A stretch of DNA of 41,235 nt, from NCBI GenBank assembly GCA_005877345.1, contig VBPR01000221.1, forward strand, positions 1 through 41,235, in the 5' to 3' direction. The position numbers were made by a program, and so were the translations under genes. This DNA is from Nitrososphaerota archaeon (GTDB taxonomy: Archaea > Thermoproteota > Nitrososphaeria > Nitrososphaerales > Nitrososphaeraceae). A model generated the notes under the pieces. The model was given only the letters and a program-made list of their open reading frames with translations. It did no database searches and was not told the DNA's origin. Positions 1 to 7,604 of this stretch are shown here, piece after piece; within the stretch, counting starts at the first letter, position 1; each line of letters opens with the position of its first letter.

Positions 1-139
1 TAAAAGCACTATCAATGTACTTGATATAATCGTAATCAGAGGAGAGATCCGACCTTGAGACGGTGATTTCTTTAACGTATCTACAACATCCCGTACATTT
101 TTCCAAAAGCCCATGGTCTGCATGAGGATCATTAATCAT
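1..139 (-). CDS. Small Cys-motif protein, partial (runs off the window)
   Basis: An open frame starts at an ATG at 139 and runs without a stop to the window edge (46 codons). The visible N-terminus contains KCTGCCRYVKE, a CxxCC cluster, followed by an acidic and Tyr-rich stretch. This resembles the many tiny metal-binding proteins elsewhere in the window, but I do not recognise a family. The next gene (346) is divergent, so the promoter would lie in 140-345. The C-terminus is missing, so length and second metal-binding half are unknown. Confidence 0.45.
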   Translation of the reverse strand, partial: MINDPHADHGLLEKCTGCCRYVKEITVSRSDLSSDYDYIKYIDSAF

Positions 140-345
140 AATTTATTTGACTTTGGAAACATGGTTAACTACGTTTCTTCTAAACGATCTAAATTAGTTC
201 TATAGGGGCTGTAAACGAACCTCAAGATTATTTTACTGAAAGAAATTGATCCTTGCTCATATGTAAGATCAGCTAATCCTAGAGTAAAAAATAATTTAGG
301 TGACCAATAGGTAGATAAACAATCAAGAGTATACTTTTAATAGCA

Positions 346-684
346 ATGGTTCTCAGTTTGAAAGAACAAATTAGTAGTTTCATAAGATCGTTACCAAATG
401 TCGAGCGAAAACATGATCCTATGAGTGAAGAGGCTTATTTCTATGGTCTGAGAAATTTTGCCCATTTCCATGGACCGCGACATATTGATATCAGGCTTTC
501 AAAACCTCAGCAAGAAGAAGCCTTGCGGGCACATATGGCTATTCGGCACCAGTATGCTCCGCAGGCAGGATGGGTTTCATGCATATTAGAAACTGAAGAG
601 CAGGCAGAGAATACAAAGCGATTGATTAAAGAAGCATATGATACTTGCCTGTCTCTGAAAACTTCACATAAATCAGAAAACTAG
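346..684 (+). CDS. Luciferase-domain (DUF5519-like) small protein
   Basis: This 112-aa protein has the pattern of the small 'luciferase' domain family (PF17648, DUF5519-like). It has an N-terminal amphipathic helix, a central FAHFHGPRHIDIRL strand region, and a C-terminal GWVSCILETEEQAENTKRLI segment that matches the family's GWVSF...E(D/E)...LI ending. The biochemical role of stand-alone members is not established. There is no signal peptide or membrane segment, so it is probably cytosolic. It is a single gene, followed by a broken zinc-ribbon gene on the same strand. The family call is from memory of the motif, not a search. Confidence 0.6.
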   Translation: MVLSLKEQISSFIRSLPNVERKHDPMSEEAYFYGLRNFAHFHGPRHIDIRLSKPQQEEALRAHMAIRHQYAPQAGWVSCILETEEQAENTKRLIKEAYDTCLSLKTSHKSEN

Positions 685-703
685 TTTTCAATTGGGAGAC
701 CTA

Positions 704-815
704 ATGAATTGCTTTAATTGTAACTCCGAATTTATCCAACTCACTCAAAGCTATTATGTCCAATTGCGGCTTCTGTTACTGGTGTAGAGATTTTTCATGT
801 TTTCATCATGATTAA
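704..815 (+). pseudogene. Frameshifted mini zinc-ribbon gene
   Basis: From the ATG at 704 the frame reads MNCFNCNSEFIQL..., with a CxxC. In the neighbouring frame the sequence continues as NCGFCYWCRDFSCFHHD and stops at TAA 813-815. Joining the two frames near 755-760 restores a protein of about 37 aa with paired Cys clusters. This suggests a recently broken zinc ribbon of the kind common in this window. It could also be coincidence in a short stretch. It lies 19 bp after the luciferase-domain gene. Confidence 0.4.
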
Positions 816-1114
816 TACGTGGTTGAAGACAGATAATAAGGTCAGACAATTGAATTAACATACATTGAGCTAGCAATAGAAAATGAGAATACAGTCATAT
901 TTTACAGAACCACCAGAGGTCTATCACAAATGGAATTATACTATTACCAGATAGTATAGTCACTTCTATATAGAATGAAATATGAGACAATATCATTTTT
1001 GATTACATGAAAGGTCAAATCATTTTTTTAACCGTATCAAACTTTTTTGTTCAGCTCTTAAAGAATCGATGATTATGCAGATCACAGGAATTTCAAATGT
1101 ACCTTGATAGTACT
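816..1114. other. Intergenic, nothing recognised
   Basis: About 300 bases between the broken zinc ribbon and the 3' end of hflX. It is AT-rich with no convincing frame, RNA or member of the dispersed repeat family. Confidence 0.5.
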
Positions 1115-2212
1115 CTAGCGTGACATTTGAGGCTGAATCTTTTTAACCTGTAGCAGTATCTTGCGCGATATTGATTTTCTCAGGTTATTTACACCATATC
1201 CAGACTTAGGCGATACCAGTATTGGATCCAGTATATTTAATTCTGTGAAAATCCTTTTAACATCATCAAATTCAGCATTATCTATTTTAGAAAGAATTAT
1301 TACAATTTTTTCCTTGTCTACATTCAACTCTTCTAGCACATTCATACAGCTATAATATTTTATTCTAATTTCATCCTCCGATTCTGATGAATCAATTAGG
1401 AGGAGAATCATGTCTGCCTGAAGTGACTCTTCGAGAGTAGACTTAAAAGCCTCAATCATATAAGTAGGAAGTCTTCTAATGAATCCGACAGTATCAGTAA
1501 GCAAAAGTTTCTGTCCACCAATAATAAAGGACCTAGTCGTAGTTGAAAGTGTAGTAAATAAATTTTCAGATGTTTCTTTCCTTTCAAGAGTAAGCAAGTT
1601 GAAAAGAGTAGTCTTTCCTGAACTTGTATACCCTACAAGAGAAACTATTGGCATTCTGTTATCAAGTCTCTGATCATGGTAAAGTTCACGTTTTCTTCTA
1701 GCTTCTGTCAACTTATTTATAATAAATCCCATCCTCCTTTTCAAGTCCCTAAATTTTACGTCAACTATGTATTCTCCACTCCCTCCTTTGCCTGGTCTCT
1801 CACTGCCTATCAACAGTCTCGCGTTTTCTCTTATCCGCGGTAACTCGTATTTAATTTCTGCAAGTTGGATCTGTAATTTTGCTTCCGATGTAGTAGCTCT
1901 GGTGTAAAACAAGTCAAGGATAAGCCTTTCCCTATCTACTACCTTTGAGCCTGTTGTCTTCTCTAAGTTATAGATCTGCTTTGGTGTCATATGTTCATCA
2001 ACAATAATCTTGTCAGATTTAGTATGTTGAAGAAATTCTTTAATTTCTTCGACCTTGCCAGATCCCAGACCATATTGCGTATGCCTCAGGTTTTTTTGGG
2101 TAAAGCACTTTACAATGTTAAAATTGCCTAATGATTCAACCAGACCTTTTCCTTCCTGTTTGCTGAAATCGTCAGCATATGTTACCAGGATAGCATTTTG
2201 TTTACTTGTCAG
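1115..2212 (-). CDS. hflX: HflX-type GTPase with apparent CTG start
   Basis: HflX is a ribosome-associated GTPase that in bacteria splits or rescues stalled ribosomes. The C-terminal G domain shows the P-loop GYTSSGKTT, a Thr-rich switch I (TTLSTTTRSF), DTVGF (G3) and LSKID (G4). The only ATG in frame, at 1990, would cut off the N-terminal domain. Upstream of it 74 further codons read as typical HflX sequence, including YGLGSGKVEEI and KIIVDEH, which joins directly to MTPKQIYNLE. This extension ends at an in-frame TGA (2219-2221). No ATG, GTG or TTG lies between them. The likely start is CTG 2210-2212, whose CTGA overlaps the stop of the upstream zinc-ribbon gene and suggests translational coupling. 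ATT 2213-2215 is the alternative. Full length would be 365 aa, normal for HflX. Confidence 0.9.
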   Translation of the reverse strand: MTSKQNAILVTYADDFSKQEGKGLVESLGNFNIVKCFTQKNLRHTQYGLGSGKVEEIKEFLQHTKSDKIIVDEHMTPKQIYNLEKTTGSKVVDRERLILDLFYTRATTSEAKLQIQLAEIKYELPRIRENARLLIGSERPGKGGSGEYIVDVKFRDLKRRMGFIINKLTEARRKRELYHDQRLDNRMPIVSLVGYTSSGKTTLFNLLTLERKETSENLFTTLSTTTRSFIIGGQKLLLTDTVGFIRRLPTYMIEAFKSTLEESLQADMILLLIDSSESEDEIRIKYYSCMNVLEELNVDKEKIVIILSKIDNAEFDDVKRIFTELNILDPILVSPKSGYGVNNLRKSISRKILLQVKKIQPQMSR

Positions 2213-2385
2213 AATGTTTCAGGCCCGGACCAGTCCATATAATCATCATGTGAATATTCGTTTTTGTGCCCCCTTGAACACTCATGTGACGTTGCAGAAT
2301 TAGCGTTTATTTTGGTATCTTCAGGTATATAAACACCGGGAAACACTTCACCACAGTTCTTGCATTTTAACATCAGCATAGGCAT
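2209..2385 (-). CDS. Mini zinc-ribbon protein upstream of hflX
   Basis: A 58-aa protein starting MPMLMLKCKNCGEVFPGVY, with CKNC near residues 8-11 and a second pair ECSRGH near 36-40, an incomplete zinc ribbon (CxxC...CxxxH). The true start may be one of the internal Met codons at 2379 or 2373, because the related protein at the other end of the window begins MLKIKCKDC. Its TGA overlaps the presumed CTG start of hflX in the form CTGA, so the two are probably one transcript. The function of this family is unknown; RNA or ribosome binding is a guess from the hflX link. Confidence 0.7.
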   Translation of the reverse strand: MPMLMLKCKNCGEVFPGVYIPEDTKINANSATSHECSRGHKNEYSHDDYMDWSGPETF

Positions 2386-2615
2386 TTGTCTTTAACTAAC
2401 TATTATACGGTGTCAATACTATTAAATCTACCTACACTAATTTTCAAGTAAAAATGGATTAACTGTCACCAATCGTTAGCAATATCATAAAACGATCAGA
2501 TGTACACGTTATTCGCTACTAGTATCTCTAAGACTTGGCCATTTTTAGGAGCGATAAGGGTAATTCAGGGTTTCAAGTTATAGTATCAAAAGATACTTAA
2601 AAATAAATCATAATT
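2386..2615. other. Intergenic region upstream of the zinc-ribbon/hflX pair
   Basis: It contains an AT-rich TATAAT-like stretch near 2401-2410 on the minus strand that could serve the 2385 start. Nothing else was recognised. Confidence 0.35.
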
Positions 2616-2879
2616 TTACTGAATAAGATCTAAGACCATTTTCAATTCATCTATCTCATTTTCTATAGCTTGTCTGTCTACCTCATCTCTACCGTACTTT
2701 GCCGTGTACTTTGCCAACCTTTGACATGCTTCAATCTGTCCTAATATCAAATCCTTCTTATCGTGACATAAACTATGGTAGCTATCAATCAAGGAATACG
2801 TTACTTTTCTCTTCTTATCCACGCATCCACAAGTTTTGGCCATAATGCCATAGGGCGATTCTGCTTCGGAAATATTCAA
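2616..2879 (-). CDS. Small hypothetical protein, second in a two-gene unit
   Basis: An 87-aa protein starting on TTG whose first bases overlap the TGA of the upstream gene (TTGA, 2876-2879), a sign of coupled translation. Residues 14-20 hold KTCGCVDKKRK, a Cys pair in a basic context. The rest is predicted helical and charged (EIDELKMVLDLIQ at the end). No family recognised. It probably works with the zinc-ribbon protein encoded just upstream. Confidence 0.65.
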   Translation of the reverse strand: MNISEAESPYGIMAKTCGCVDKKRKVTYSLIDSYHSLCHDKKDLILGQIEACQRLAKYTAKYGRDEVDRQAIENEIDELKMVLDLIQ

Positions 2880-3145
2880 TTTACTAAGACACCTTCATTG
2901 GGATCAAACCAGAATTCTAGGACAATACCATGAATATAATCATAAACTAATCTGTATGACTCATAATCTGATACAGGCATTGATTCTACTTCATTATTAC
3001 CACACAAAGGACAAGTATTGGGAATGATTAAGTTGGTCAAGCATGTGGCACACCAATGACATGATTTACAGATCAAGAAGTTTCTCTTGTCAATAAACTT
3101 ATCTTTGTTTTCATAGAGCAGCGGATAAATCTTCGAAGAGGTCAC
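2876..3145 (-). CDS. Zinc-ribbon protein, first in a two-gene unit
   Basis: An 89-aa protein starting on GTG. It carries CKSCHWCATCL at about residues 26-36 and CPLCGN at about 45-50, which together can form one or two zinc sites. The C-terminal half has an acidic, aromatic stretch (YRLVYDYIHGIVLEFWFDP). It overlaps the next gene by four bases. No enzymatic motif is seen; protein or nucleic-acid binding through zinc is the likely mode, by analogy with ribbons. Confidence 0.7.
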   Translation of the reverse strand: MTSSKIYPLLYENKDKFIDKRNFLICKSCHWCATCLTNLIIPNTCPLCGNNEVESMPVSDYESYRLVYDYIHGIVLEFWFDPNEGVLVN

Positions 3146-3623
3146 AATAACGAATCATAGCCTAACGCTTTTTGTATATTGATTTTATTTAACATCAATT
3201 ATATTGAGTTTCGATACATTTAAGCATATCTAATATTTATATTAGCAACCGAAGGAATAGAATGGTTTAGAAAAAATGAATAACTTGACAGAATATTACG
3301 AATATTCCCCCTATAATAAACAAAGATAACAAAAAAGTTATGTATTACTTAATAACTTACGAATGTTCCTATTCTTAGGAATTATAGTGTTTAAACTTTT
3401 TGTAGTTAGTTTCCATTACATTTTTTTGTTACTGAGAACATACAAATTTTACAGCAGCGCGGCGCAACTCATTTTTTAAGAGCAGGTTATTCGCACACTG
3501 TTTTAAGAACTCAGTCTACTGATAACTTTTAAAGGCTTATATGACTCGAAGACGTTATCTTGATTAGTAAATAATAGTTGTGATGTTGTCAATCTGAAAA
3601 CAAAACTATTAGGATAATACAAA
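3146..3623. other. Intergenic, nothing recognised
   Basis: About 480 AT-rich bases between divergent zinc-protein genes. A direct repeat GAATATTacGAATATTc lies near 3290-3307. No coding frame or RNA was recognised. Promoters for both flanking genes must lie here. Confidence 0.4.
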
Positions 3624-3911
3624 ATGAAAATAATAGCATGGTGTTATAACTGCAAACAGCAAATATGCTTTAACAACGCAACCAGAAATAGAAATGGTGT
3701 GGCAATTCCAGTGGATGATTATGGTAATCTTCACAGTTGCAGACATAAAAATCGAAAGCCTGGATTTCAAAGTCAAAAATGTTTCAGATGTGGACAAGTC
3801 ATACATTTTGACGAAAATTACAGGTCAATTTCGGGAAAGTATATTCCACTGGATTGGAATTTGGGCAAACGACATGAGTGTAATGAGACGCCATATCTAG
3901 AGAATAGATAG
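3624..3911 (+). CDS. Duplicated Cys/His zinc-binding protein
   Basis: A 95-aa protein with two related halves. The first has CYNCKQQICF then a HSCRH end (about residues 7-40). The second has CFRCGQVIHFD then RHEC (about 53-86). In both halves the CxxC is followed by a hydrophobic strand, a [VI]P(V/L)D turn and a C-terminal Cys/His pair, so it looks like an internal duplication of a zinc knuckle. The phrase GVAIPVDDYGNLHSC aligns with GKYIPLDWNLGKRHEC. No known function. It lies 11 bp upstream of another Cys protein on the same strand. Confidence 0.7.
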   Translation: MKIIAWCYNCKQQICFNNATRNRNGVAIPVDDYGNLHSCRHKNRKPGFQSQKCFRCGQVIHFDENYRSISGKYIPLDWNLGKRHECNETPYLENR

Positions 3912-3922
3912 TATAGGCTTTA

Positions 3923-4138
3923 ATGAAAAAAGTTTCGACAAGTTGTTCAATAATATCATTAATAACACTTATTGGAGAACGAGTGATAGAAAATGAACAT
4001 TTGTATATCTCATGTTCTACCTGTAGGAAGGAATTCAACAATTTACTTTGCGGTGTAATTTATTTAAGTACAATAAAGGGAAAGCTAGAATTCTGTTCAG
4101 ATGAATGTTGCAGAAATTATCTCAAGAAAAATCTCTAG
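3923..4138 (+). CDS. Small Cys-rich protein (TRASH-like arrangement)
   Basis: A 71-aa protein with a CSTCRKEF pair near residues 31-38 and CSDECCRNYL near 58-67. The spacing CxxC...CxxxC with an aromatic and charged C-terminus recalls TRASH/MYM-type metal-sensing knuckles, though the match is loose. The N-terminal 25 residues are hydrophobic but short of a clear membrane helix, and the true start may be internal. It follows the duplicated zinc protein by 11 bp and is probably cotranscribed. Confidence 0.55.
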   Translation: MKKVSTSCSIISLITLIGERVIENEHLYISCSTCRKEFNNLLCGVIYLSTIKGKLEFCSDECCRNYLKKNL

Positions 4139-4371
4139 GAATGCAAGTAACTGCTGGAAACAACTTTAAAAAAGCCCAAGTGTCAAACCGCTGTCCTAAA
4201 TACTACTAACAAACTGATGCTAAAATGAGCACATAACCATGCAGTTGCATTTATCCTAAGAATCAAACTGATGGTTCGAAAAATCATGTTACTAATTTTC
4301 AATTCATATTTGGCACACCTTGAAAAAATAAGATAGGTAGCAATTAATTGGTGTAGAAGTAATCATATCTA

Positions 4372-4533
4372 GTGGTTAAATCCGCAAAATGTATTCAACA
4401 ACAGCATGATTTGTGTGATGGAGATATAATAGAAATAATCAATAACTCAAGGGAAACAAGAATTTGTGAATGTCAATGTCATGACAATATGTATAAACTA
4501 GTCAGTAGGATGCAGGCTGCAAATAATCAGTAA
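4372..4533 (+). CDS. Tiny Cys/His protein (C-H-C-G...CxCxCH type)
   Basis: A 53-aa frame starting on GTG, ending TAA. It reads KCIQQQHDLCDG near residues 6-17 and ICECQCHDNM near 31-40. The combination C(x4)HxxC(x)G followed by CxCxCH is a compact metal-binding pattern that I have seen in small archaeal proteins, but no function is assigned. No strong ribosome binding site is visible. It is the third Cys-rich gene in a row on this strand. Confidence 0.55.
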   Translation: MVKSAKCIQQQHDLCDGDIIEIINNSRETRICECQCHDNMYKLVSRMQAANNQ

Positions 4534-4899
4534 TTATAGACCCATAATATCAACGAAATAAACTAAAGTATAGCGTTATGAAGAGTTATTGAATTTCATA
4601 TCTACCTGAAAAACCACAAACTTCAAAATATCATTTAGTTGTTTGTAATAAGAATGATTATGATTACCACAATTAAAGTCAATACGATCTTGCAATTCGC
4701 ATAGTTATTGATTTATGTAACCCACATTGGTTCTGTTAAGTCAAGTAATATGACTTAACCAGCAATTGCTGATCCTCAATTATTAAGCAAATTAACCACA
4801 GCCGAAGGTGACCTGATTAGGAATATGAGCTGACCAGAACTTAAATAATCAGCCAGCGAGCGTCTAACTTATAAATTAAGTGCAATATTATAACTATAT
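4534..4899. promoter_or_regulatory. Upstream region of the radical SAM gene with inverted repeat
   Basis: The region holds a perfect 9-bp inverted repeat, GTTAAGTCA at 4735-4743 and TGACTTAAC at 4751-4759, directly followed by the palindrome AGCAATTGCT (4761-4770). A TATA-like box TTATAAATT lies at 4869-4877, about 25-30 bases before the ATG at 4900, which suggests leaderless transcription. The inverted repeat sits about 110 bases upstream of that box, so it could be an operator or the terminator of an upstream transcript. Confidence 0.5.
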
Positions 4900-5868
4900 A
4901 TGGTCGATCTAGTTTATGGCCGTGGAATAACCGATATTGTTCGAGAGATACCTCTGTACGCCAGCATTTTCAAGAAATTTGTAGGTATCAAGTTTTTTCA
5001 TACAAAGCCATCACTATACGGGTCAGCTGATATAATCAATGTTTGTAACCTTCACTGTTCTCATTGCTACTGGTGGTTAAATAGGAAGGACGATAATCAA
5101 GATTTAAGCGTAGAGGACTGGAGAAAAACAATCAGAAGAACATTCAAGAAACAAAACCTTTTTGTTGTCACACTGGTTGGCGGAGAGCCAACTATGAGAC
5201 CGGAGATAATAGAGCTATTTTGTCAAGAGATGCCTAGGAGGGTATGTGTGGTCACAAATGGCTATTTCCCATTGAAGAGGTTCAAAAAGCTTTACTTTTA
5301 TTGGATATCATTAGATGGAACTGAAAAGGCCCACGATGCTATTAGGGGAGAAGGTTCCTACGCCAAGACCAAAAGTAACATTCAAGAGTATATTAAAGGT
5401 CCTCCTAGGAACGGAAAGCCTGCTTGGAAAGATATTTGGATAACAATGACTATTAATTCAGTCAATTGCTCTACTGCTATTGATTTGGCAGAAGAATGGG
5501 TTGGAAAAGTCAACAAAATTGGATTTCAGTTTCACACACCATTTATGAAAGGAGATCCTTTATGGCTACCATTTGGAAATTTACGTAGTGATCTAGTAGA
5601 TCGACTTATAGACCTGAGAAGAAAATATCCAGACTTTGTTATTAACAGTGAGAAACAATTAGCATTGATGAAAGGGAATTGGGGAGGTAGTGGGACAACT
5701 CCTATTCAATGTCCCTCATGGGCTATACTTTCTTTGGATCATATGGGAAGAGTTAAACAGCCTTGTTGCATTGGTAGTGCTGATACCAAGTCACTAAAGC
5801 CAATCTGTGAAGATTGCGGTCTGGGTTGCTATTCTGTATTAGTCGCAAATGGCATTACAGGTGCGTAG
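4900..5868 (+). CDS. Radical SAM protein with C-terminal Cys cluster
   Basis: A 322-aa enzyme with the canonical CxxxCxxC motif at C49, C53 and C56 (VCNLHCSHCYW), which holds the 4Fe-4S cluster that cleaves S-adenosylmethionine. The GGEP motif (about 104-107) and the strand ITNGY-like VVTNGYF follow as expected. The C-terminal third has further cysteines (CPSW, QPCCIG, CEDCGLGC), a SPASM-like arrangement that probably binds an auxiliary cluster. The substrate cannot be told. The closest style is HpnH/MoaA-like lipid or cofactor enzymes. It is a single gene, probably leaderless. No partner peptide gene was recognised next to it. Confidence 0.85.
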   Translation: MVDLVYGRGITDIVREIPLYASIFKKFVGIKFFHTKPSLYGSADIINVCNLHCSHCYWWLNRKDDNQDLSVEDWRKTIRRTFKKQNLFVVTLVGGEPTMRPEIIELFCQEMPRRVCVVTNGYFPLKRFKKLYFYWISLDGTEKAHDAIRGEGSYAKTKSNIQEYIKGPPRNGKPAWKDIWITMTINSVNCSTAIDLAEEWVGKVNKIGFQFHTPFMKGDPLWLPFGNLRSDLVDRLIDLRRKYPDFVINSEKQLALMKGNWGGSGTTPIQCPSWAILSLDHMGRVKQPCCIGSADTKSLKPICEDCGLGCYSVLVANGITGA

Positions 5869-6405
5869 ACTATCCAAATCTCTGGTTATGTATTTATTAC
5901 CATAATTTGACGCACTATAAAGTAGGTTTTTGTTACTAATTATACGATAAGAGATTAACACAAAAGTAAAATTGGAGTGATGTACGGCAATCGGATTGAT
6001 GTACACCATTATGATTCACTATTCAGTTGGAAATCTATAGAATTTCGAATTTCAAGATGGCATCAGTAAGAAATTTTGAGAGTTACAAGGACCACTCGAC
6101 GTGGAGGCGAGACTATTAAGAATGAAGAGATTGATAATGAATTTTCTAGATATATTGAGTATAAAAAAGTAATGAATTATTCTGATTGAAATCTGGACTC
6201 AATGAGCGCTTTTAGCGCGTAAGGATTATGGACAGTTAATATTTTAGGGCCTAATTCAACCTATAAACAATAAAAAGAGTTTCTTAGTTTTAGTATAAAA
6301 TCAAAAATAAATACTGGCAACAAATTAAACACATACTAGTGGTCTTAATGTTACCGCTTTTACTGAAGACTTTTACTTACATTCGTGTGATGGATCTTTA
6401 TTAAT
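5869..6405. other. Intergenic, nothing firm
   Basis: Over 500 AT-rich bases between convergent genes. There is a short stem GCGC-TTTTA-GCGC near 6207-6219 and only short open frames with no family resemblance. No repeat-family copy. Confidence 0.4.
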
Positions 6406-6615
6406 TCACACAAGTTGTGCTTTTGCGAAGCGATCTCCCACACTGGTAATTCTTATGTTCGTTTTCTGTCCAGTTTTTGCACCTTCGACAAATATTACAA
6501 ATCCCTGGATTCTAGCAATTCCGTCGCCCCTCCTGCTTATTTCTGATATTTCAACTTCGTATTCCTTTCCCATTTCAACTGGTTTTGGACTTCCAAAACC
6601 ACTTCTGTAACTCAT
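6406..6615 (-). CDS. Stand-alone TRAM domain protein
   Basis: A 69-aa protein that is almost entirely one TRAM domain: VEMGKEYEVEISEISRRGDG, IARIQGFVIFVEGAKTGQ and VRITSVGDRFAKAQLV-like strands. TRAM is a small beta-barrel that binds RNA. In archaea the single-domain versions are abundant RNA-binding or RNA-chaperone proteins. The ATG start at 6615 gives the usual length with a short N-terminal tail (MSYRSGFGSPKP). Confidence 0.92.
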   Translation of the reverse strand: MSYRSGFGSPKPVEMGKEYEVEISEISRRGDGIARIQGFVIFVEGAKTGQKTNIRITSVGDRFAKAQLV

Positions 6616-7018
6616 TGTTAGAATAATGTCTGTACCTTCCGTAATATGAATGAACGTAATTAGCTCTATATGGGTAGAGTTAGATTTACGGATATAATTT
6701 ACGATCTCTAAATCACCCAGAAAGGTAAGTAGAGTAGATAGACCACCACATAGAATAATTGAAGGAGAATATTCAACAATTCGACAAGCAGGACTATATC
6801 ATTTTGCTATCTTGTTACTGTCAAAAAGACAACTAGCAAACATATTCAAGCATCTAACTGAAAAATCTAACCTACTATGATTCGACGGAGCGGCAGACCA
6901 TGCAGGTTCAACAATTCGGATGCAAACCTGGATTGAGACATAAAAATTTTTAGTGCAGCTAAATCAGTGCTATACTTGGATGTCCATCATTCATGCTCAA
7001 TATAGTCTATTTTTATTT
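6616..7018. other. Intergenic, nothing recognised
   Basis: About 400 bases between two minus-strand genes. It should contain the promoter of the TRAM gene. No repeat copy, RNA or credible frame was recognised. Confidence 0.4.
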
Positions 7019-7303
7019 TTAGTTAATTCCCCTTGCCAAACAGGTGTCACAATACTTTTCCACAAGCGTGGCACCAACCATGTTATAACTTGCTATTTGA
7101 GTTGCTATATCACCACACACAGAACAATAACCGCCTGCTTTGCCAGCCATAAATCTTTTTTTTACATTTTGAGATTTTCTAGGGTTTGAGATAATGTCTT
7201 GAAGAACTTTGAGTAGCTCGTCAGACCTATTCACTGGTCGTACAGTTGGGGTCGGTCTATCTTTATTACTACGAGGATTATTGCCGTAAAAAGACTCACG
7301 CAT
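7019..7303 (-). CDS. Zinc-ribbon family Z, member 1
   Basis: A 94-aa protein whose C-terminal 45 residues match two other proteins in this window (8739-9056 and 36775-37020). Shared features are KKRFMAG, then CSVCG (CxxC), an ASYNMVGATLVEKYC segment and YCDTC (CxxC). The N-terminal half is basic and Pro/Asn-rich (RSNKDRPTPTVRPVNRS), probably disordered, followed by a helix (DELLKVLQDIISNP). The fold is likely a treble-clef or ribbon with one zinc. Function unknown. It is a single gene. Confidence 0.75.
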   Translation of the reverse strand: MRESFYGNNPRSNKDRPTPTVRPVNRSDELLKVLQDIISNPRKSQNVKKRFMAGKAGGYCSVCGDIATQIASYNMVGATLVEKYCDTCLARGIN

Positions 7304-7452
7304 GTTTATAATACATACTATTCGTATATCTATCTATACGTTAATATCAGATATGTATCAGATCCAAATACGATTTTTCTAATATTTCGAAACAAAAGCG
7401 TATTTCTGTATGTTTAAGCCACAGATGGACAATTGCTAGAATTGAATTTACA

Positions 7453-7495
7453 GCTCCGCAGCCGTCGGGATAAGACTGAATATTCATACGGAGCT
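7453..7495 (+). repeat. Dispersed repeat copy (type B, short)
   Basis: CGTCGGGATAAGACTGAATA and ATTCATACGG follow the type B consensus. The copy is bracketed by a 6-bp inverted repeat GCTCCG/CGGAGC (7453-7458 and 7489-7494). Confidence 0.75.
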
Positions 7496-7604
7496 TTCGC
7501 AAATTTGAATGTATTAGGATAACATTAGGATAGGCTTGGAAGAGATGTACCTAAGACAGATTAGTTTAATTAAGGAATAGAACATAGTATGTCTAAACCA
7601 TTCA

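Noticed and set aside
5984..6178. Short frames between the radical SAM and TRAM genes
   Set aside because: They are under 40 codons, have no motif and are interrupted by stops.
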